From: Nocardiopsis sp. CNR-923
Lineage (GTDB): Bacteria; Actinomycetota; Actinomycetes; Streptosporangiales; Streptosporangiaceae
Reading direction: 5' to 3'
Assembly (NCBI RefSeq): GCF_001942255.1
Contig: NZ_MKKC01000120.1
Span: 62,001 to 126,000, forward strand
DNA length: 64,000 bases
The notes under the pieces were generated by a model. That model saw only the letters and a program-made list of their open reading frames with translations. It was not told the origin of the DNA and did no database searches. Both the position numbers and the translations under genes were made by a program. Shown piece after piece: positions 1 through 8,961 of the stretch; within the stretch, counting starts at the first letter, position 1, and the number at the start of each line of letters is the position of its first letter.

Positions 1-134
1 GCAACCCGATGCGGTTCGCGCGGGGACCGCTGGGGGTGCGTCCCGACCACGGCTGGCGGGAGTCCCTGGCGCCGTGGCGGCGGGGGCTGGTGAGCGCGGT
101 GACGGCGCCCGCCCGGAGGCGCTATGGCTACTGA
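1..134 (+). CDS. C-terminal end of a sulfotransferase (partial, starts before window)
   Basis: The frame that ends with the stop at 132-134 reads 43 codons and finishes with GWRESLAPWRRGLVSAVTAP followed by RRRYGY. A Trp-Arg-x-x-Leu-x-x-x-x-Arg segment and a final Arg-Tyr-Gly-Tyr are the usual tail of bacterial PAPS-dependent sulfotransferases. The PAPS-binding loops lie upstream of the window, so the family call rests on the tail alone. A second, complete sulfotransferase lies at 5407-6288, which supports a sulfated glycan locus. Codon use is the same as in the neighbours. Confidence 0.55.
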   Translation, partial: NPMRFARGPLGVRPDHGWRESLAPWRRGLVSAVTAPARRRYGY

Positions 135-245
135 TCCGGGCGAGTATGGAATCGACATGGGCGGCAAGGTTGCCGAGTGTCCGAATTCTAACGTAAAGTC
201 ATTCTCCAAGTACTGTACGTAGTTCTGCGTCTGGGGGCGTTGACC

Positions 246-1367
246 GTGAACAGGAGACCGACACGAGGACTGGCGGCGGCGGGGGCCGTGCTCACCGCCT
301 TGACACTGGCCGGGCCGGGGGCCGCGGCCGAGGCCCGCGTGCGACCGGTGGACGACCTCCCCGTCGACACGCCCGGAAGGAACACCGCCGCTCTCCTGGG
401 CCTGCCGACCCTGGTCGAGTCCGCGTGCACGGTCTCCGACATCCTCGAACCCTCGTGCGGCGTGTGGTGGGGGGCCAGCCCCCACGACGACCGCGTCGAG
501 CCGTTGGAGTCCGCCGCCGACCGCCGCATGGACATCGTCTACACCTGGCGCGGCGTCGACCAGGCGGACGTGCCGGGGGACCGTGAACGGAGGCTGATCG
601 CGGAGGGCCGGTTCGTGCACACCAACATCGAGGCACGCCGCTTCGAACTCTCCGGGCACCCCGCGGTCCGCTACGAGGACATCATCGGCGGGGACTTCGA
701 CTCCTCGCTGCGTGCCCAGGCGCGCGCGATCGCCGACCTGCAGGTGCCCTACTTCGTCACCTTCGACCACGAGGCCGACGCCAAGAAGCGTTACCAGCGG
801 CGCGGCAGCCCCGACGAGTTCGTGTCCGCATGGCGGCACATCGTCGACCTCTACCGCCAGGAGGGCGCCGACAACGCCATTTGGGTGTGGAACGTGACCG
901 GCTGGCGCGGCAATCTCGACCGCCTGCCCGGCCTGTGGCCCGGGGACGACCACGTGGACTGGATCAGCTTCGAGGCGTACAACATGACCGGCTGCCCGCT
1001 CATGCCGAAGTGGACCGATGTGCACACCTTCGAGGACGCACTCCAGCCCGCCTACGAGTGGTTCCAGAACGAGGGGCCCGGGCACGGCATCGACCCCGCC
1101 AAGCCGATCATGATCGGCGAGCTGGGCACCACCGACATCGGCCCGCGCGACACCCTGCGCTGGTACGCCGACATCCCCGACGTCCTGCGCAGGTACGAGC
1201 GGGTGCGCGCGGTCAAGGTCTGGGACGGCGAGGTCGCCGGATGCGACTTCCGGATCGGCGCCAACGAGTACGCCCGCCGCGGCTTCGAACTGGCCGGCCG
1301 GGACCCCTACGTCAACCTGCCCGACCGGGTCCGCCGACTGGCCGCCTACGCCGCGAGCCGGAACTGA
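246..1367 (+). CDS. Secreted GH26-like glycoside hydrolase (beta-mannanase-like)
   Basis: About 373 residues. A twin-Arg/Lys-poor signal peptide with a hydrophobic core (GLAAAGAVLTALTLAGPGAAA) leads to an Ala-rich cleavage zone, so the protein is predicted to be exported. The catalytic domain shows the two GH26-type acids: an acid/base Glu near residue 176 in FDHEAD and a nucleophile Glu near residue 292 in MIGELGTTD. Trp-rich substrate segments (NAIWVWNVTGW, WISFEAYNMTG) lie between them. The GTG at 246 is preferred because GGGGG at 233-237 sits 8 bases upstream; an in-frame TTG at 240 is the alternative. It faces the exopolysaccharide operon tail-to-tail and probably trims or releases that polymer (inference). 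Substrate is unknown. Confidence 0.75.
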   Translation: MNRRPTRGLAAAGAVLTALTLAGPGAAAEARVRPVDDLPVDTPGRNTAALLGLPTLVESACTVSDILEPSCGVWWGASPHDDRVEPLESAADRRMDIVYTWRGVDQADVPGDRERRLIAEGRFVHTNIEARRFELSGHPAVRYEDIIGGDFDSSLRAQARAIADLQVPYFVTFDHEADAKKRYQRRGSPDEFVSAWRHIVDLYRQEGADNAIWVWNVTGWRGNLDRLPGLWPGDDHVDWISFEAYNMTGCPLMPKWTDVHTFEDALQPAYEWFQNEGPGHGIDPAKPIMIGELGTTDIGPRDTLRWYADIPDVLRRYERVRAVKVWDGEVAGCDFRIGANEYARRGFELAGRDPYVNLPDRVRRLAAYAASRN

Positions 1368-1443
1368 GCCCGACCGGAACGGAAGCCGTCCGACAGGTGC
1401 GGCGCACCCGCCCGACGCGGTCGACGTCGAGGCGACCTGAGCG

Positions 1444-1465
1444 GCTCCCGGCCGGATCCGGGAGC
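1444..1465. terminator. Bidirectional terminator between convergent genes
   Basis: An 8-bp perfect inverted repeat (GCTCCCGG / CCGGGAGC) with a 6-base loop lies between the glycosidase stop and the glycosyltransferase stop. There is no clear T tract, as is common in high-GC actinomycetes. Confidence 0.5.
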
Positions 1466-1523
1466 TGAGCGTCGAGACCCGGGAATCGAGGGCGCAGCTT
1501 CCCGGGTCGCCGCGGTCGGACGG

Positions 1524-3026
1524 TCAGACCCCCTTGCCGCGCAGATGGAGCGCGCGCAGCACCCATCCCGCGGGTACGCCGCACACCACGAGCAGGGCGA
1601 CCACGGCGCGTCCCTCGGTGGGCCGGTGCCGCAGAGTGGTCCGGATCCAGCGCAGCGCCTCGACTCGTCGGCCGGACGCGGCCTCCGCGAAGGCGATCTG
1701 GCCGGCCACGCGCGCGTACCCGCGTGGCACGAGGGAGAACTCGGGGTAGCGCTCCAGCAGCCAGCGCAGCGCCGTGGAGATGGTCCGCCACCGGCCCGCG
1801 AAGTGCGACTTGCGGTGCCACAGCACGCGCACGCCCGGCTCGGGCAGGTTGCGGATGGGTCCCCGGCGGGCCATACGGAGCAGTAGTTCGTAGTCCTCGG
1901 CGTAACTGCCCGGGATCTCCTCACTCACCGCACCGCACCCGTCGATCATCGCCCGGCGGCGGATGAGGAACGTGGACGGGTGCAGCTCGGTCAGCCGTGA
2001 GCCGAGCAGGTCGCCGAAGGTGACCGAGGTGCGGTCCAGGACGCGTTCGGCCTCGACCCGGTCGTAGACCACCCGGATGCCGCAGCACACCATCTCGGTC
2101 TCCGGTTCGGTGATCATGACCAGTGCCTGGGACCGAAGCTTGTCGGGCAGCCAGGTGTCGTCGTCGTCACAGAAGGCCACCAGATCGGTGTCGGCGGCCA
2201 GTACCCCGGTGTTGCGCGCCCCGGCCAGCCCGGGTGTGAGGGTGTTGGCGACCACGCGCACCGGGCGGTCGCCGTCGTCCTCGGCGAGCGAGGCGTCGGG
2301 CTGGTCGTTGTCGAACACGACGATGGTGGTGATCCGCCCGGGGTACTCCTGCTCGCGGATCCCGCGCAGGGTGCGGCGCAGCAGTTCCGGACGGTCCCGG
2401 GTGGGGACGACGACGGTCACCTCGGGCCAGTCGCCGCGGACCGGCGCCGCCACGGTCTCGGTGCGGGGCGCCTCCGGGGCCTCGGTGAGCAGGTCGATGA
2501 GCTCACCGGCGCGCCGGGCGGCCCGCTCGGGCCCGCCGTCCTCGCCGGGGCGGACGCGGAAGTCGTCGGGGGAGGCCAGAGCGCGGTCGATCAGCGCGGC
2601 GAGCTGCTGGGGGGTCGAGCAGGCCCGGACACGGCCCGCTTCCTCCAGACGGTTGACGAACAGCAGTTGGTGGTCGTCGACGTGTTCGTCCAGTTCGGGG
2701 TCGCGTGCCACGACGATCGGCAGGTGGCCGTTCGCGCGCGCCTGGACGATGGTCCCCGGTCCGCCGTGCGTGACCACGGCCCGTGCCGCGCGCATGTGCT
2801 CGCCGAGAGCCTCACCCGCGAGGAACGCGGTCCCCGCCGCGCGCTCGGGCGGAGAGCTGTGCCCGTACTGGACCAGGACGCGCAGGTCCCTGTTGCGCCG
2901 GGCGTAGTCGTCGGCCCACCTGACGAGCCGGTCGAACCGGTGGTGGTCCGTGCCGAGGCTGACCACCACGTCGGGATGGAGGCGGTCGTCGTAGAGCGGT
3001 GTCGTGCGGGTGGTCTGTTCGGTCAC
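1524..3026 (-). CDS. PssE-like domain fused to a family 2 glycosyltransferase
   Basis: About 500 residues with two parts. Residues ~15-165 resemble the C-terminal GT28/Alg13-type half of capsular glycosyltransferases (PssE): VVVSLGTDHHRFDRL at the start and the HGGPGTIVQARANGHLPIVV sugar-nucleotide loop. Residues ~200-500 are a GT-A/GT2 domain: VTVVVPTRDRPELLRRTL, then FCDDDDTW as the metal-binding DxD region and EDYELLLRM as the catalytic acid region. PssE normally pairs with a PssD/Alg14 membrane partner, which is encoded just upstream (3395-3852). So this protein may add two sugars in sequence (inference). The chosen GTG at 3026 starts immediately before the first PssE strand; the frame stays open upstream to 3557 but that extension is Arg/Pro-rich and looks non-coding. 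Confidence 0.75.
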   Translation of the reverse strand: MTEQTTRTTPLYDDRLHPDVVVSLGTDHHRFDRLVRWADDYARRNRDLRVLVQYGHSSPPERAAGTAFLAGEALGEHMRAARAVVTHGGPGTIVQARANGHLPIVVARDPELDEHVDDHQLLFVNRLEEAGRVRACSTPQQLAALIDRALASPDDFRVRPGEDGGPERAARRAGELIDLLTEAPEAPRTETVAAPVRGDWPEVTVVVPTRDRPELLRRTLRGIREQEYPGRITTIVVFDNDQPDASLAEDDGDRPVRVVANTLTPGLAGARNTGVLAADTDLVAFCDDDDTWLPDKLRSQALVMITEPETEMVCCGIRVVYDRVEAERVLDRTSVTFGDLLGSRLTELHPSTFLIRRRAMIDGCGAVSEEIPGSYAEDYELLLRMARRGPIRNLPEPGVRVLWHRKSHFAGRWRTISTALRWLLERYPEFSLVPRGYARVAGQIAFAEAASGRRVEALRWIRTTLRHRPTEGRAVVALLVVCGVPAGWVLRALHLRGKGV

Positions 3027-3394
3027 AGGATTCTCGGGGCGCACTCCCAGGGCCTTCGGTCCGGGGAGGACGCCCCTGCCTCCTTCTCCATGGTGTAGGC
3101 GTTGACCTTCGGCCCGTCGCGGGAGCCGAGGGTTCTTCATCGAGGTCCTGGTCGGACCTGGGGAGGACACGGCGCGGCGCCCACCGGAGCGGACCGCGAC
3201 TCTCCGCGTTCCGGCCCGCCCGCCCGGGGGACCACGGCGCGGACCGGGCCGCCGGTGGCACGATCCGGCGCATCTCCCGGCCCGCACGGAGCGCCGCAGC
3301 CAAGGTCGCCTCCTCATGGGTGATGGGCTCGGTCTGGTGAGGTCGGCCTCAGCCCGCGGGGCCGCAGGCGCGACCGCTCGGGACCGGGATTCCG
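3027..3394. other. 368-bp gap inside the polysaccharide operon
   Basis: No convincing gene. Open frames on the minus strand here have Arg/Pro-rich translations typical of non-coding high-GC DNA. A strong purine-rich ribosome-binding-like stretch (AGAAGGAGG on the minus strand, near 3080) has no sensible start codon behind it. The gap may hold an internal promoter or the relic of another gene. Confidence 0.4.
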
Positions 3395-3852
3395 TTACAG
3401 GAGCGGCCCTACCGTGATGGCGCTGGGCATGAACGATCGCTGCTCCTCCCACTGGGCCAGGTACAGCCGGGTGAAGGGGCGGCAGAGGCGGGCGGTGAGG
3501 GTGGGGGTGTCGAGCCGGTCGTAGACCTCGATGTAGACCGTCGGGACCCGCAGGCACCAGGCGAGGGCGAAGAACGGCAGCGCCACCCCGGCCCCGGTCG
3601 TCACGACCGCGCTGGGTCGCCCCTCACGAAGCACCCGGATCGCCAGCACGTGTTCCGCAGCAGGTTTCCGATGTGGCGGGTGGTGGGATGGAAGGCCCAG
3701 CGCACGTTCTCTCCGCCGAGGGCGGACTCGGCGTCGGGTGTGCGAAAGGTCACCCACAGTCGCGTCCTGTCCCGCCACCAGGGCCGTAGGGACAGGAGTT
3801 GGGCGAGGTGGCCGCCGTTGGAGGCGACCAGGAGAACCGGTCGAGCAGACAT
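3395..3852 (-). CDS. PssD/Alg14-like glycosyltransferase subunit, frame broken near 3650
   Basis: The first ~67 codons from ATG 3852 read MSARPVLLVASNGGHLAQLL, the Alg14/PssD opening with the SNGGH loop. After about 3650 the sense continues in another frame with VVTTGAGVALPFFALAW, VPTVYIEVYDRLD and LAQWEEQRSF, which are the classic C-terminal motifs. Adding one base near 3650 joins them into a ~153-residue protein of normal PssD length (NLLRNT then VLAIRVL). PssD anchors the PssE partner to the membrane and helps bind the lipid acceptor. Its stop is 368 bases upstream of the PssE-GT2 gene. The break is probably a sequencing error, because both halves keep all family motifs. Confidence 0.75.
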
Positions 3853-3911
3853 GGAGTCATCATGGCATAACTCAAAGTAGTGGGTCGGGGGGTCTGGCGA
3901 GCCCACACGCC

Positions 3912-5410
3912 TCATCTGCTCAGGCGGAGGTCGAGGTGGCCGCGCAGCCGCCACACGGTGGCCAGGTGGCCCGCGGCCCCGACTGCCACGGACACCGCCA
4001 GCGCCACCGTCCCCTGGCCGAGCAGGCCCACCGCCAGTAGTGGGACGGCCCCGAACCAGACCACGGCGCTACCCGCCGCGACCATCACCGGAGCGCCGAA
4101 CGGGTGCAGGACCACGTTCGTCCGCAGCTGCCACAGCGGGAGCACCTTGCGCACCGCGACCGAGGCCACCAGGGCCACCGCGGCCCCCGTCGCGCCCAGT
4201 GCCGGCACCAGCGAGACGCACACCACGACGTTGGCCAGCAGCGCCAAAACGTTGTTCACCAGATTGAGGGCAGTGCGCCCGGTCATGGCCAGGATCAGGT
4301 CGCCCATCCCCAGCGCGGACCCGATCAGCTGCCCCGCGCACACGACGACCAGCGCGTCCGTCCCCGCCGCGTATCCGGCGCCGAACAAGGCCATCACCTG
4401 GGGCGCGAACACCAGCCCCGACAGGTACAGCGGCCAGGTCAGGCACACCAGCCACGACGTTCCCGCCTGGTAGAGCGACCGCACGCCCGCGCGGTCGTCC
4501 GTCGCCAGTTGCTCCGCGAACTGCGGCTGCGCGGCTGACAGCACGGCCTGGTTGCCGAACTGGCCGAGCACCATGATCCGCGTGGCGGCCGTGTACACCG
4601 CCGCGCCCGTCAAGCCGCTGAGCAGTGCCACGAGCACGACGCCGCCGCGCTGGACGCCCATCTGCGCCACCCCCGCCACCGCGCGCGGCAGCGCGAAGGC
4701 CCAGAATTCCCTGGAGGGGACGTCGCAGTCGGCACGGGACGCGTCGCCGTCCTCGGACCGCGGCGCCGCACGGGACAGGATCCGACCCAGCCAGAACCAC
4801 GCCAGCACGCCCGCCGGGAGGTAGGGTCCCGCCCAGGCCAGCGCCAGCAGTCCGGCCGATCCGGACAACGCGACCGCTCCCACCAGCCCCAGCTGGGCCA
4901 GCGGCCGGCCCACCTTGTCCACCAGGACGGTCGTGGCCATGTCGTGGTGTGCGCGGGTGGCCGCCAGCGCGGTGTCGACCATGACCGCGAACGGCACGAA
5001 CACGGCCAGCAGCCGCAGGTAGGTCGCGGCGTCCTCTGACGCCATGGCCTGCGCCATCGGATCGGCGAAGACCACCATCAGCACGCCCGTCAGCCCCGCG
5101 ACGGCCACGGCCGGGCCCATCGCCACGCGGAGCAGTCGGGCCACGCCGTCGGTCCGGCCGACGACGCGCAGGCGGGCGATGAAGTACACCAGACCGTCCG
5201 GCGCGCCCGCGCCCGCGAAGGTCGCCGCGATGAGGAACACCGACGTCGCCGAGAACAGCAGGCCCGCCGTCTCCTGCGTGAACGCCCGCGTGATCGCCAC
5301 GATGAGCGCCAGGTTGAGTCCCGCGCCCACGACGCGCCGGCCATGTTGAGCACGCCGCCGCGCAGGACGCGTCGGAGCCCGGCGCCCGCGGCGTCCTCGG
5401 TGGCGGTCAT
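3912..5410 (-). CDS. Wzx-type polysaccharide flippase (MVF/MATE-like), frame broken near 5337
   Basis: A multi-spanning membrane protein of about 500 residues with 12-14 hydrophobic segments, similar to flippases that move lipid-linked repeat units across the membrane. The N-terminus MTATEDAAGAGLRRVLRGG from ATG 5410 is in one frame. From about 5337 the sense moves to another frame (VVGAGLNLALIVAITRAFTQ). One missing C in a GGCC run restores continuity. ATG 5410 overlaps the sulfotransferase stop as ATGA, so the two genes are translationally coupled. The C-terminus ends in a short basic tail. The substrate is inferred from the operon to be the repeat unit made by the neighbouring transferases. 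Confidence 0.8.
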
Positions 5411-6288
5411 GCGCGCCACGAGGGGGTACGGCCCCACCAGGCGGCCAGTCGGGTGTCGCTCTCAATGAACTGGGCGGTCAGTTCCGCGCGCAGCGGTTCG
5501 GGCATCGAGGAGCGTCGGCGGGCGTTGTGGTGACCGGGGGGTGCACCGGGTCCGGGTGGCAGGCCGAGGAACCGTTCGATCCCGGTCAGCGCCCGCGCGG
5601 TGCCGTCGAACAGGTCCGCGTAGTCGACGACGTGCATCCGTTCCCGGCCCAGGTGCCGCTCGAACCGCGCGAGCTGGTCGGCGTACCTTCCGCGGGCCAG
5701 GTAGGCGTGGTGCTGGTGGGCGAACGAGTAGTACCCGGGATCCGCCAGCAGTCGTTCCTCCTCCCCGGACAGCCGCTTCTCCTCCAGACCGATCGCCCGC
5801 TCGAACGGCTCGGTCTCGAAACCGCGCGCGCTCTCGTGGGCGTGGGCCGAGTAGGCGCGTTCCACGGGGTCGCGCAGGACCACCACGACCAGCACGTCCG
5901 GGAGCGTGCGGGCGATCCGCTCGGCTGACAGCGGGTGGAAGAGGTAGTAGGGGCTGGACTCCATCGCGAGCACGCGCGGGCGTCCGTTTCGGGCCCGCAA
6001 CGAGGCGCGCAGCGGGAAACACCCCCGGTACCAGTCCACGCCCCGCGCGTACCCGACGTCGAAGTAGTGCACCCCCTTGCGCAGTGTGGGGCCGGTGACC
6101 GCCGGATGTCGGGCCAGGGCCTTGAACAGCGACGTGGTGCCCGACCGTTGCGCGCCGCAGATGAGCACGTCGGGCAGGGCGCGCACGGCGCTGGTCACTC
6201 CGCCCAGCCCGTCCGCCAGGGGCAGGAGTGCTCGGCGCACCGGGTCGGAGAGGCGGCGCAGGGCGGCGGGCGGCGTGTCCACGGGCAT
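5407..6288 (-). CDS. PAPS-dependent sulfotransferase
   Basis: About 293 residues. The 5'-phosphosulfate-binding loop is ICGAQRSGTTSLFKAL near residue 45 and the 3'-phosphate-binding motif is VVLRDPVERAYSAHAHE near residue 135. The length fits the soluble Sulfotransfer_1/3 family, and it has no signal peptide. It transfers sulfate from PAPS to a hydroxyl group. In this operon the acceptor is probably a lipid-linked sugar of the exopolysaccharide (inference). ATG 6288 is preferred to GTG 6291 because AAGGA lies 7 bases upstream of it. Its stop overlaps the flippase start. Confidence 0.85.
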   Translation of the reverse strand: MPVDTPPAALRRLSDPVRRALLPLADGLGGVTSAVRALPDVLICGAQRSGTTSLFKALARHPAVTGPTLRKGVHYFDVGYARGVDWYRGCFPLRASLRARNGRPRVLAMESSPYYLFHPLSAERIARTLPDVLVVVVLRDPVERAYSAHAHESARGFETEPFERAIGLEEKRLSGEEERLLADPGYYSFAHQHHAYLARGRYADQLARFERHLGRERMHVVDYADLFDGTARALTGIERFLGLPPGPGAPPGHHNARRRSSMPEPLRAELTAQFIESDTRLAAWWGRTPSWRA

Positions 6289-6352
6289 CACGGTGTCCTT
6301 CGCTGGTCGTGGTGGGAGGCCCGTCTAGGTCGGGCAGGTCCGGTGGGCGGCG

Positions 6353-7576
6353 TCACCCCGTGTGCGCGGCCTCGTGCGTCGCTCTCTCCTGGAGGCCCTC
6401 CAGCGCGGGGAGCAGCCAGTCGTCGACGGACGCCAGGTGGCCGCCGCTCTCGTCCTGACGGTCGTGCAGGTAGCGGGTGGCCAGGTCGATCAGGTACAGG
6501 GCCATGACCGTGGACACCGCGTGCGGGCGCAGCCCCGTCTCGGCGATCAGCGGATCGCGCAGCAGCCGTGATCCGCTGTCCAGCCACCGGTGCACGCCCG
6601 GATGGACCCCCGCCTGGACGCACTCGTTGAGGTCGTAGTGCAGGGCGTCGAAGCCGACGGGCGCGTCCAGGGCCAGTCGCTCCCAGTCCCACACGAACGC
6701 CCGGCGGGCGGTGCTGGCGATGTTCCACCTGGTCAGGTCTCCGTGCCAGGCTCCGAAGGGGATGGTCACATCCGGCAGGCGGCGTAGCGCGGCCCGTAGC
6801 GGCGCCGCCTCGGGGCGGGACCCGAGGGCCACGATTCGCTCCTCCAGGGAGGTCCGGTACGGGCTGTCGGCCAGCCGCCGCTCGCGCACACTGGTCAGTT
6901 CGACGATCTGGGTGACGCAGCGCAGCAGCTGGCGCCGGGTCGGACGGTCGGTCTGGTCCCCGACCGGCAGCGCCTCCTGGACCAGCAGGGGGTGGCCGTT
7001 CCACTCGCCCTCGTAGAGCAGGCGCGGGACCGTCACGTCCCGCAGGCGGGCGTCGGTCAGGTGTCGCAGGGCGCGGGTCTCAGCGCGCACCAGGCGCGAC
7101 GTCAGGTCGTTCACGGCGACCTTGGCGTATCCGATCGTCCGCCCGCCCGGAGTGAGCAGGAGCAGGACGGGCTTGCGGTTGGCCCGGGGCGGACCGAGGT
7201 GGATGGCGATCGCCAGTCTCCGGTCCAGGGCGGAGGTGAGCGCGTGCTCGATGCCGGGTCCCGCGCCCACGTACAGGCGGTCCCGCAGCAGCAGGGGGGC
7301 GAGCCCGGTGGCGAAGGCGCCGGTGAGCAGGGCCGCGCGAGCCCGTTCGGCGAACGAGTGTCCCCGGCAGAAGGACGCGATGCCCCGGAGGGCCGCCGAA
7401 CGGTCGTGCGCGGGCAGGATCACGCGCGGGCTGCGCGCGCTGGGGACCGGCAGATACTGGTTTCCGCGTTCCTGGCGGACGAGGCGCCGGACGCCCCCGT
7501 CCCCGGGACCGAGCAGACCGCCGCACGGCCACAGGACCGCCGCCAGATCCGTCAGGTAGGTCGTCTCGCTGTTCAC
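6353..7576 (-). CDS. APH-like phosphotransferase of the exopolysaccharide operon
   Basis: About 407 residues. The C-terminal half carries an aminoglycoside-phosphotransferase/choline-kinase core: catalytic loop FGAWHGDLTRWN near residue 270 and the metal-binding segment VWDWERLALDAPVGFDALHY. The N-terminal ~150 residues hold a divergent nucleotide-binding lobe with VLLLLTPGGRTIGYAKVAVN. Proteins of this type recur in actinobacterial exopolysaccharide clusters and may phosphorylate a sugar or lipid intermediate; no substrate is established here. GTG 7576 overlaps the polymerase stop as GTGA, so it is co-translated with it. It is not an antibiotic-resistance gene on this evidence. Confidence 0.7.
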   Translation of the reverse strand: MNSETTYLTDLAAVLWPCGGLLGPGDGGVRRLVRQERGNQYLPVPSARSPRVILPAHDRSAALRGIASFCRGHSFAERARAALLTGAFATGLAPLLLRDRLYVGAGPGIEHALTSALDRRLAIAIHLGPPRANRKPVLLLLTPGGRTIGYAKVAVNDLTSRLVRAETRALRHLTDARLRDVTVPRLLYEGEWNGHPLLVQEALPVGDQTDRPTRRQLLRCVTQIVELTSVRERRLADSPYRTSLEERIVALGSRPEAAPLRAALRRLPDVTIPFGAWHGDLTRWNIASTARRAFVWDWERLALDAPVGFDALHYDLNECVQAGVHPGVHRWLDSGSRLLRDPLIAETGLRPHAVSTVMALYLIDLATRYLHDRQDESGGHLASVDDWLLPALEGLQERATHEAAHTG

Positions 7577-8961
7577 CGAAGACCCCCGCTCGCGCGCACG
7601 GCGTCCCGGCCGGGCGTCGGTCCCGCGTCGCCCCGCCAGAGCAGGGCGACGGCGACCATGGTGACGGCCAGCGGGGACATCAGCGCGACGTAGAAGAACA
7701 TGTACCAGAACAGCAACAGCACGGTCAGCAGCGCGCCCTGTCCCGCAGGGGACGTCGTGGCCCGGTGGCGCCACACCGTCCAGGCGAGGAAGGCGAGTGG
7801 GAACGCGGTGCCCGCCCATCCGTTGGCGATCAGCGTGATCCACAGCTGACCGGCGTTGCCGATGACGTGCTGGCCGCAGCCGGGGCAGTCCGCGGTCGGC
7901 CCGATGGCGATCGACTCCGAACTGCCCGCCATCTCCCGCGTGGTCCCCCAACCGACGACGGGGGACAGTTCGGCCGCAGCCACGGACGCGGCGTTGCTCG
8001 CCGCCCGGCCGTCGTCGCTGTGGGGGTTGTCGGCACGGTTGCGGACCACGTCGGCCAACGGCGAGGCGGCCAGCACGAGCAGGGCGGTCGCGCAGGCGAC
8101 CGCGCAGGCGCCCACGAGCACGACGCGTCCGCGGCGCAGCGCTTGGAGTCCGGCGTAGACCAAGGACAGCGCCAGCCCGACCCACAGTGCGCGGTTGAGG
8201 GAGTGGACGACGGGGGCCACCGACGCGGCCGCGGCGGCCAGGGCGGCCCACCGGGTGAGTCCGGACCCTTCCAGCACCCAGCCGACCACGAGCCACACCA
8301 GGAGCAGGGAGACCATGTAGCCCCAGATGTTGGTGTACTCCCAGGGCGCCTTGGGCCGGGCCGACTCGTACCCGAAGATGTCCATGATCTGGGCGGAGGC
8401 GGGATGCACGAGGGTCTGGAGGTAGGGGTCGGTGGCCAGCGCGCCGGGCAGCAGGTACTCCAGCGGAGCGGTGAACTCGAACCGTGGCGCGAACATGCCC
8501 AGGTAGCCCCCCGCGATCGTGGCCAGGCACAGGACGGACAGCGACCACACGACCGTCCGCGTGGGCAGTTCGCGCTCGGACAGGTTGCCGACGTAGAGCA
8601 TGAGGACGGTCAGCACCAGGTAGTTGACGACGCGCAGCGCCGCGCCCGCGAGCCCGCCGCTGCCGGGAACCGTGTCGGGAACGTCCAGGGGGACCATGGC
8701 CAGGCCGAGCACGCACCAGAGCAGGAACAGCGCCCACATCCAAAAGCCCGGGGGTACCCGCAGGCCGACCGTCCGGTGGCGTCGGACCAGCTCCGCCGCC
8801 ATGGGCACGGCGAACAGCCAGTAGGCGAACTGGCCCATGCCCAGCGCCCACCAGAGCGGGTATCCGGCCAGGAGCCAGACCACTGGTCGTCCGGTGACCG
8901 GGCGGGGGGCGATCGGGACCCCCGCCCCGGGGAGGGGGCGCGGGGTGGCGGGAGCGGCCAT
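7573..8961 (-). CDS. Wzy/WaaL-type O-antigen polymerase or ligase
   Basis: About 462 residues with 10-12 membrane segments and a large extracytoplasmic loop in the second half (from about LADVVRNRADNPHSDDGR to HVIGNAGQLWITLIANG), the layout of the Wzy_C/O-antigen ligase family. Arg and His residues in that loop are typical of the catalytic site. It joins repeat units outside the membrane. ATG 8961 sits where a TGATG junction with the upstream chain-length gene would form once a missing base near 8971 is restored. Whether it polymerises or ligates cannot be told by reading. Confidence 0.8.
   Translation of the reverse strand: MAAPATPRPLPGAGVPIAPRPVTGRPVVWLLAGYPLWWALGMGQFAYWLFAVPMAAELVRRHRTVGLRVPPGFWMWALFLLWCVLGLAMVPLDVPDTVPGSGGLAGAALRVVNYLVLTVLMLYVGNLSERELPTRTVVWSLSVLCLATIAGGYLGMFAPRFEFTAPLEYLLPGALATDPYLQTLVHPASAQIMDIFGYESARPKAPWEYTNIWGYMVSLLLVWLVVGWVLEGSGLTRWAALAAAAASVAPVVHSLNRALWVGLALSLVYAGLQALRRGRVVLVGACAVACATALLVLAASPLADVVRNRADNPHSDDGRAASNAASVAAAELSPVVGWGTTREMAGSSESIAIGPTADCPGCGQHVIGNAGQLWITLIANGWAGTAFPLAFLAWTVWRHRATTSPAGQGALLTVLLLFWYMFFYVALMSPLAVTMVAVALLWRGDAGPTPGRDAVRASGGLR

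Noticed and set aside
3027..3557. N-terminal extension of the PssE-GT2 frame to 3557
   Set aside because: Its translation is Arg/Pro-rich, lacks any domain, and overlaps the PssD 3' end. The family starts right after GTG 3026.
6353..7576. Aminoglycoside resistance (APH) gene
   Set aside because: The kinase-like core sits in an exopolysaccharide operon with coupled translation, and the protein has a different N-terminal lobe.
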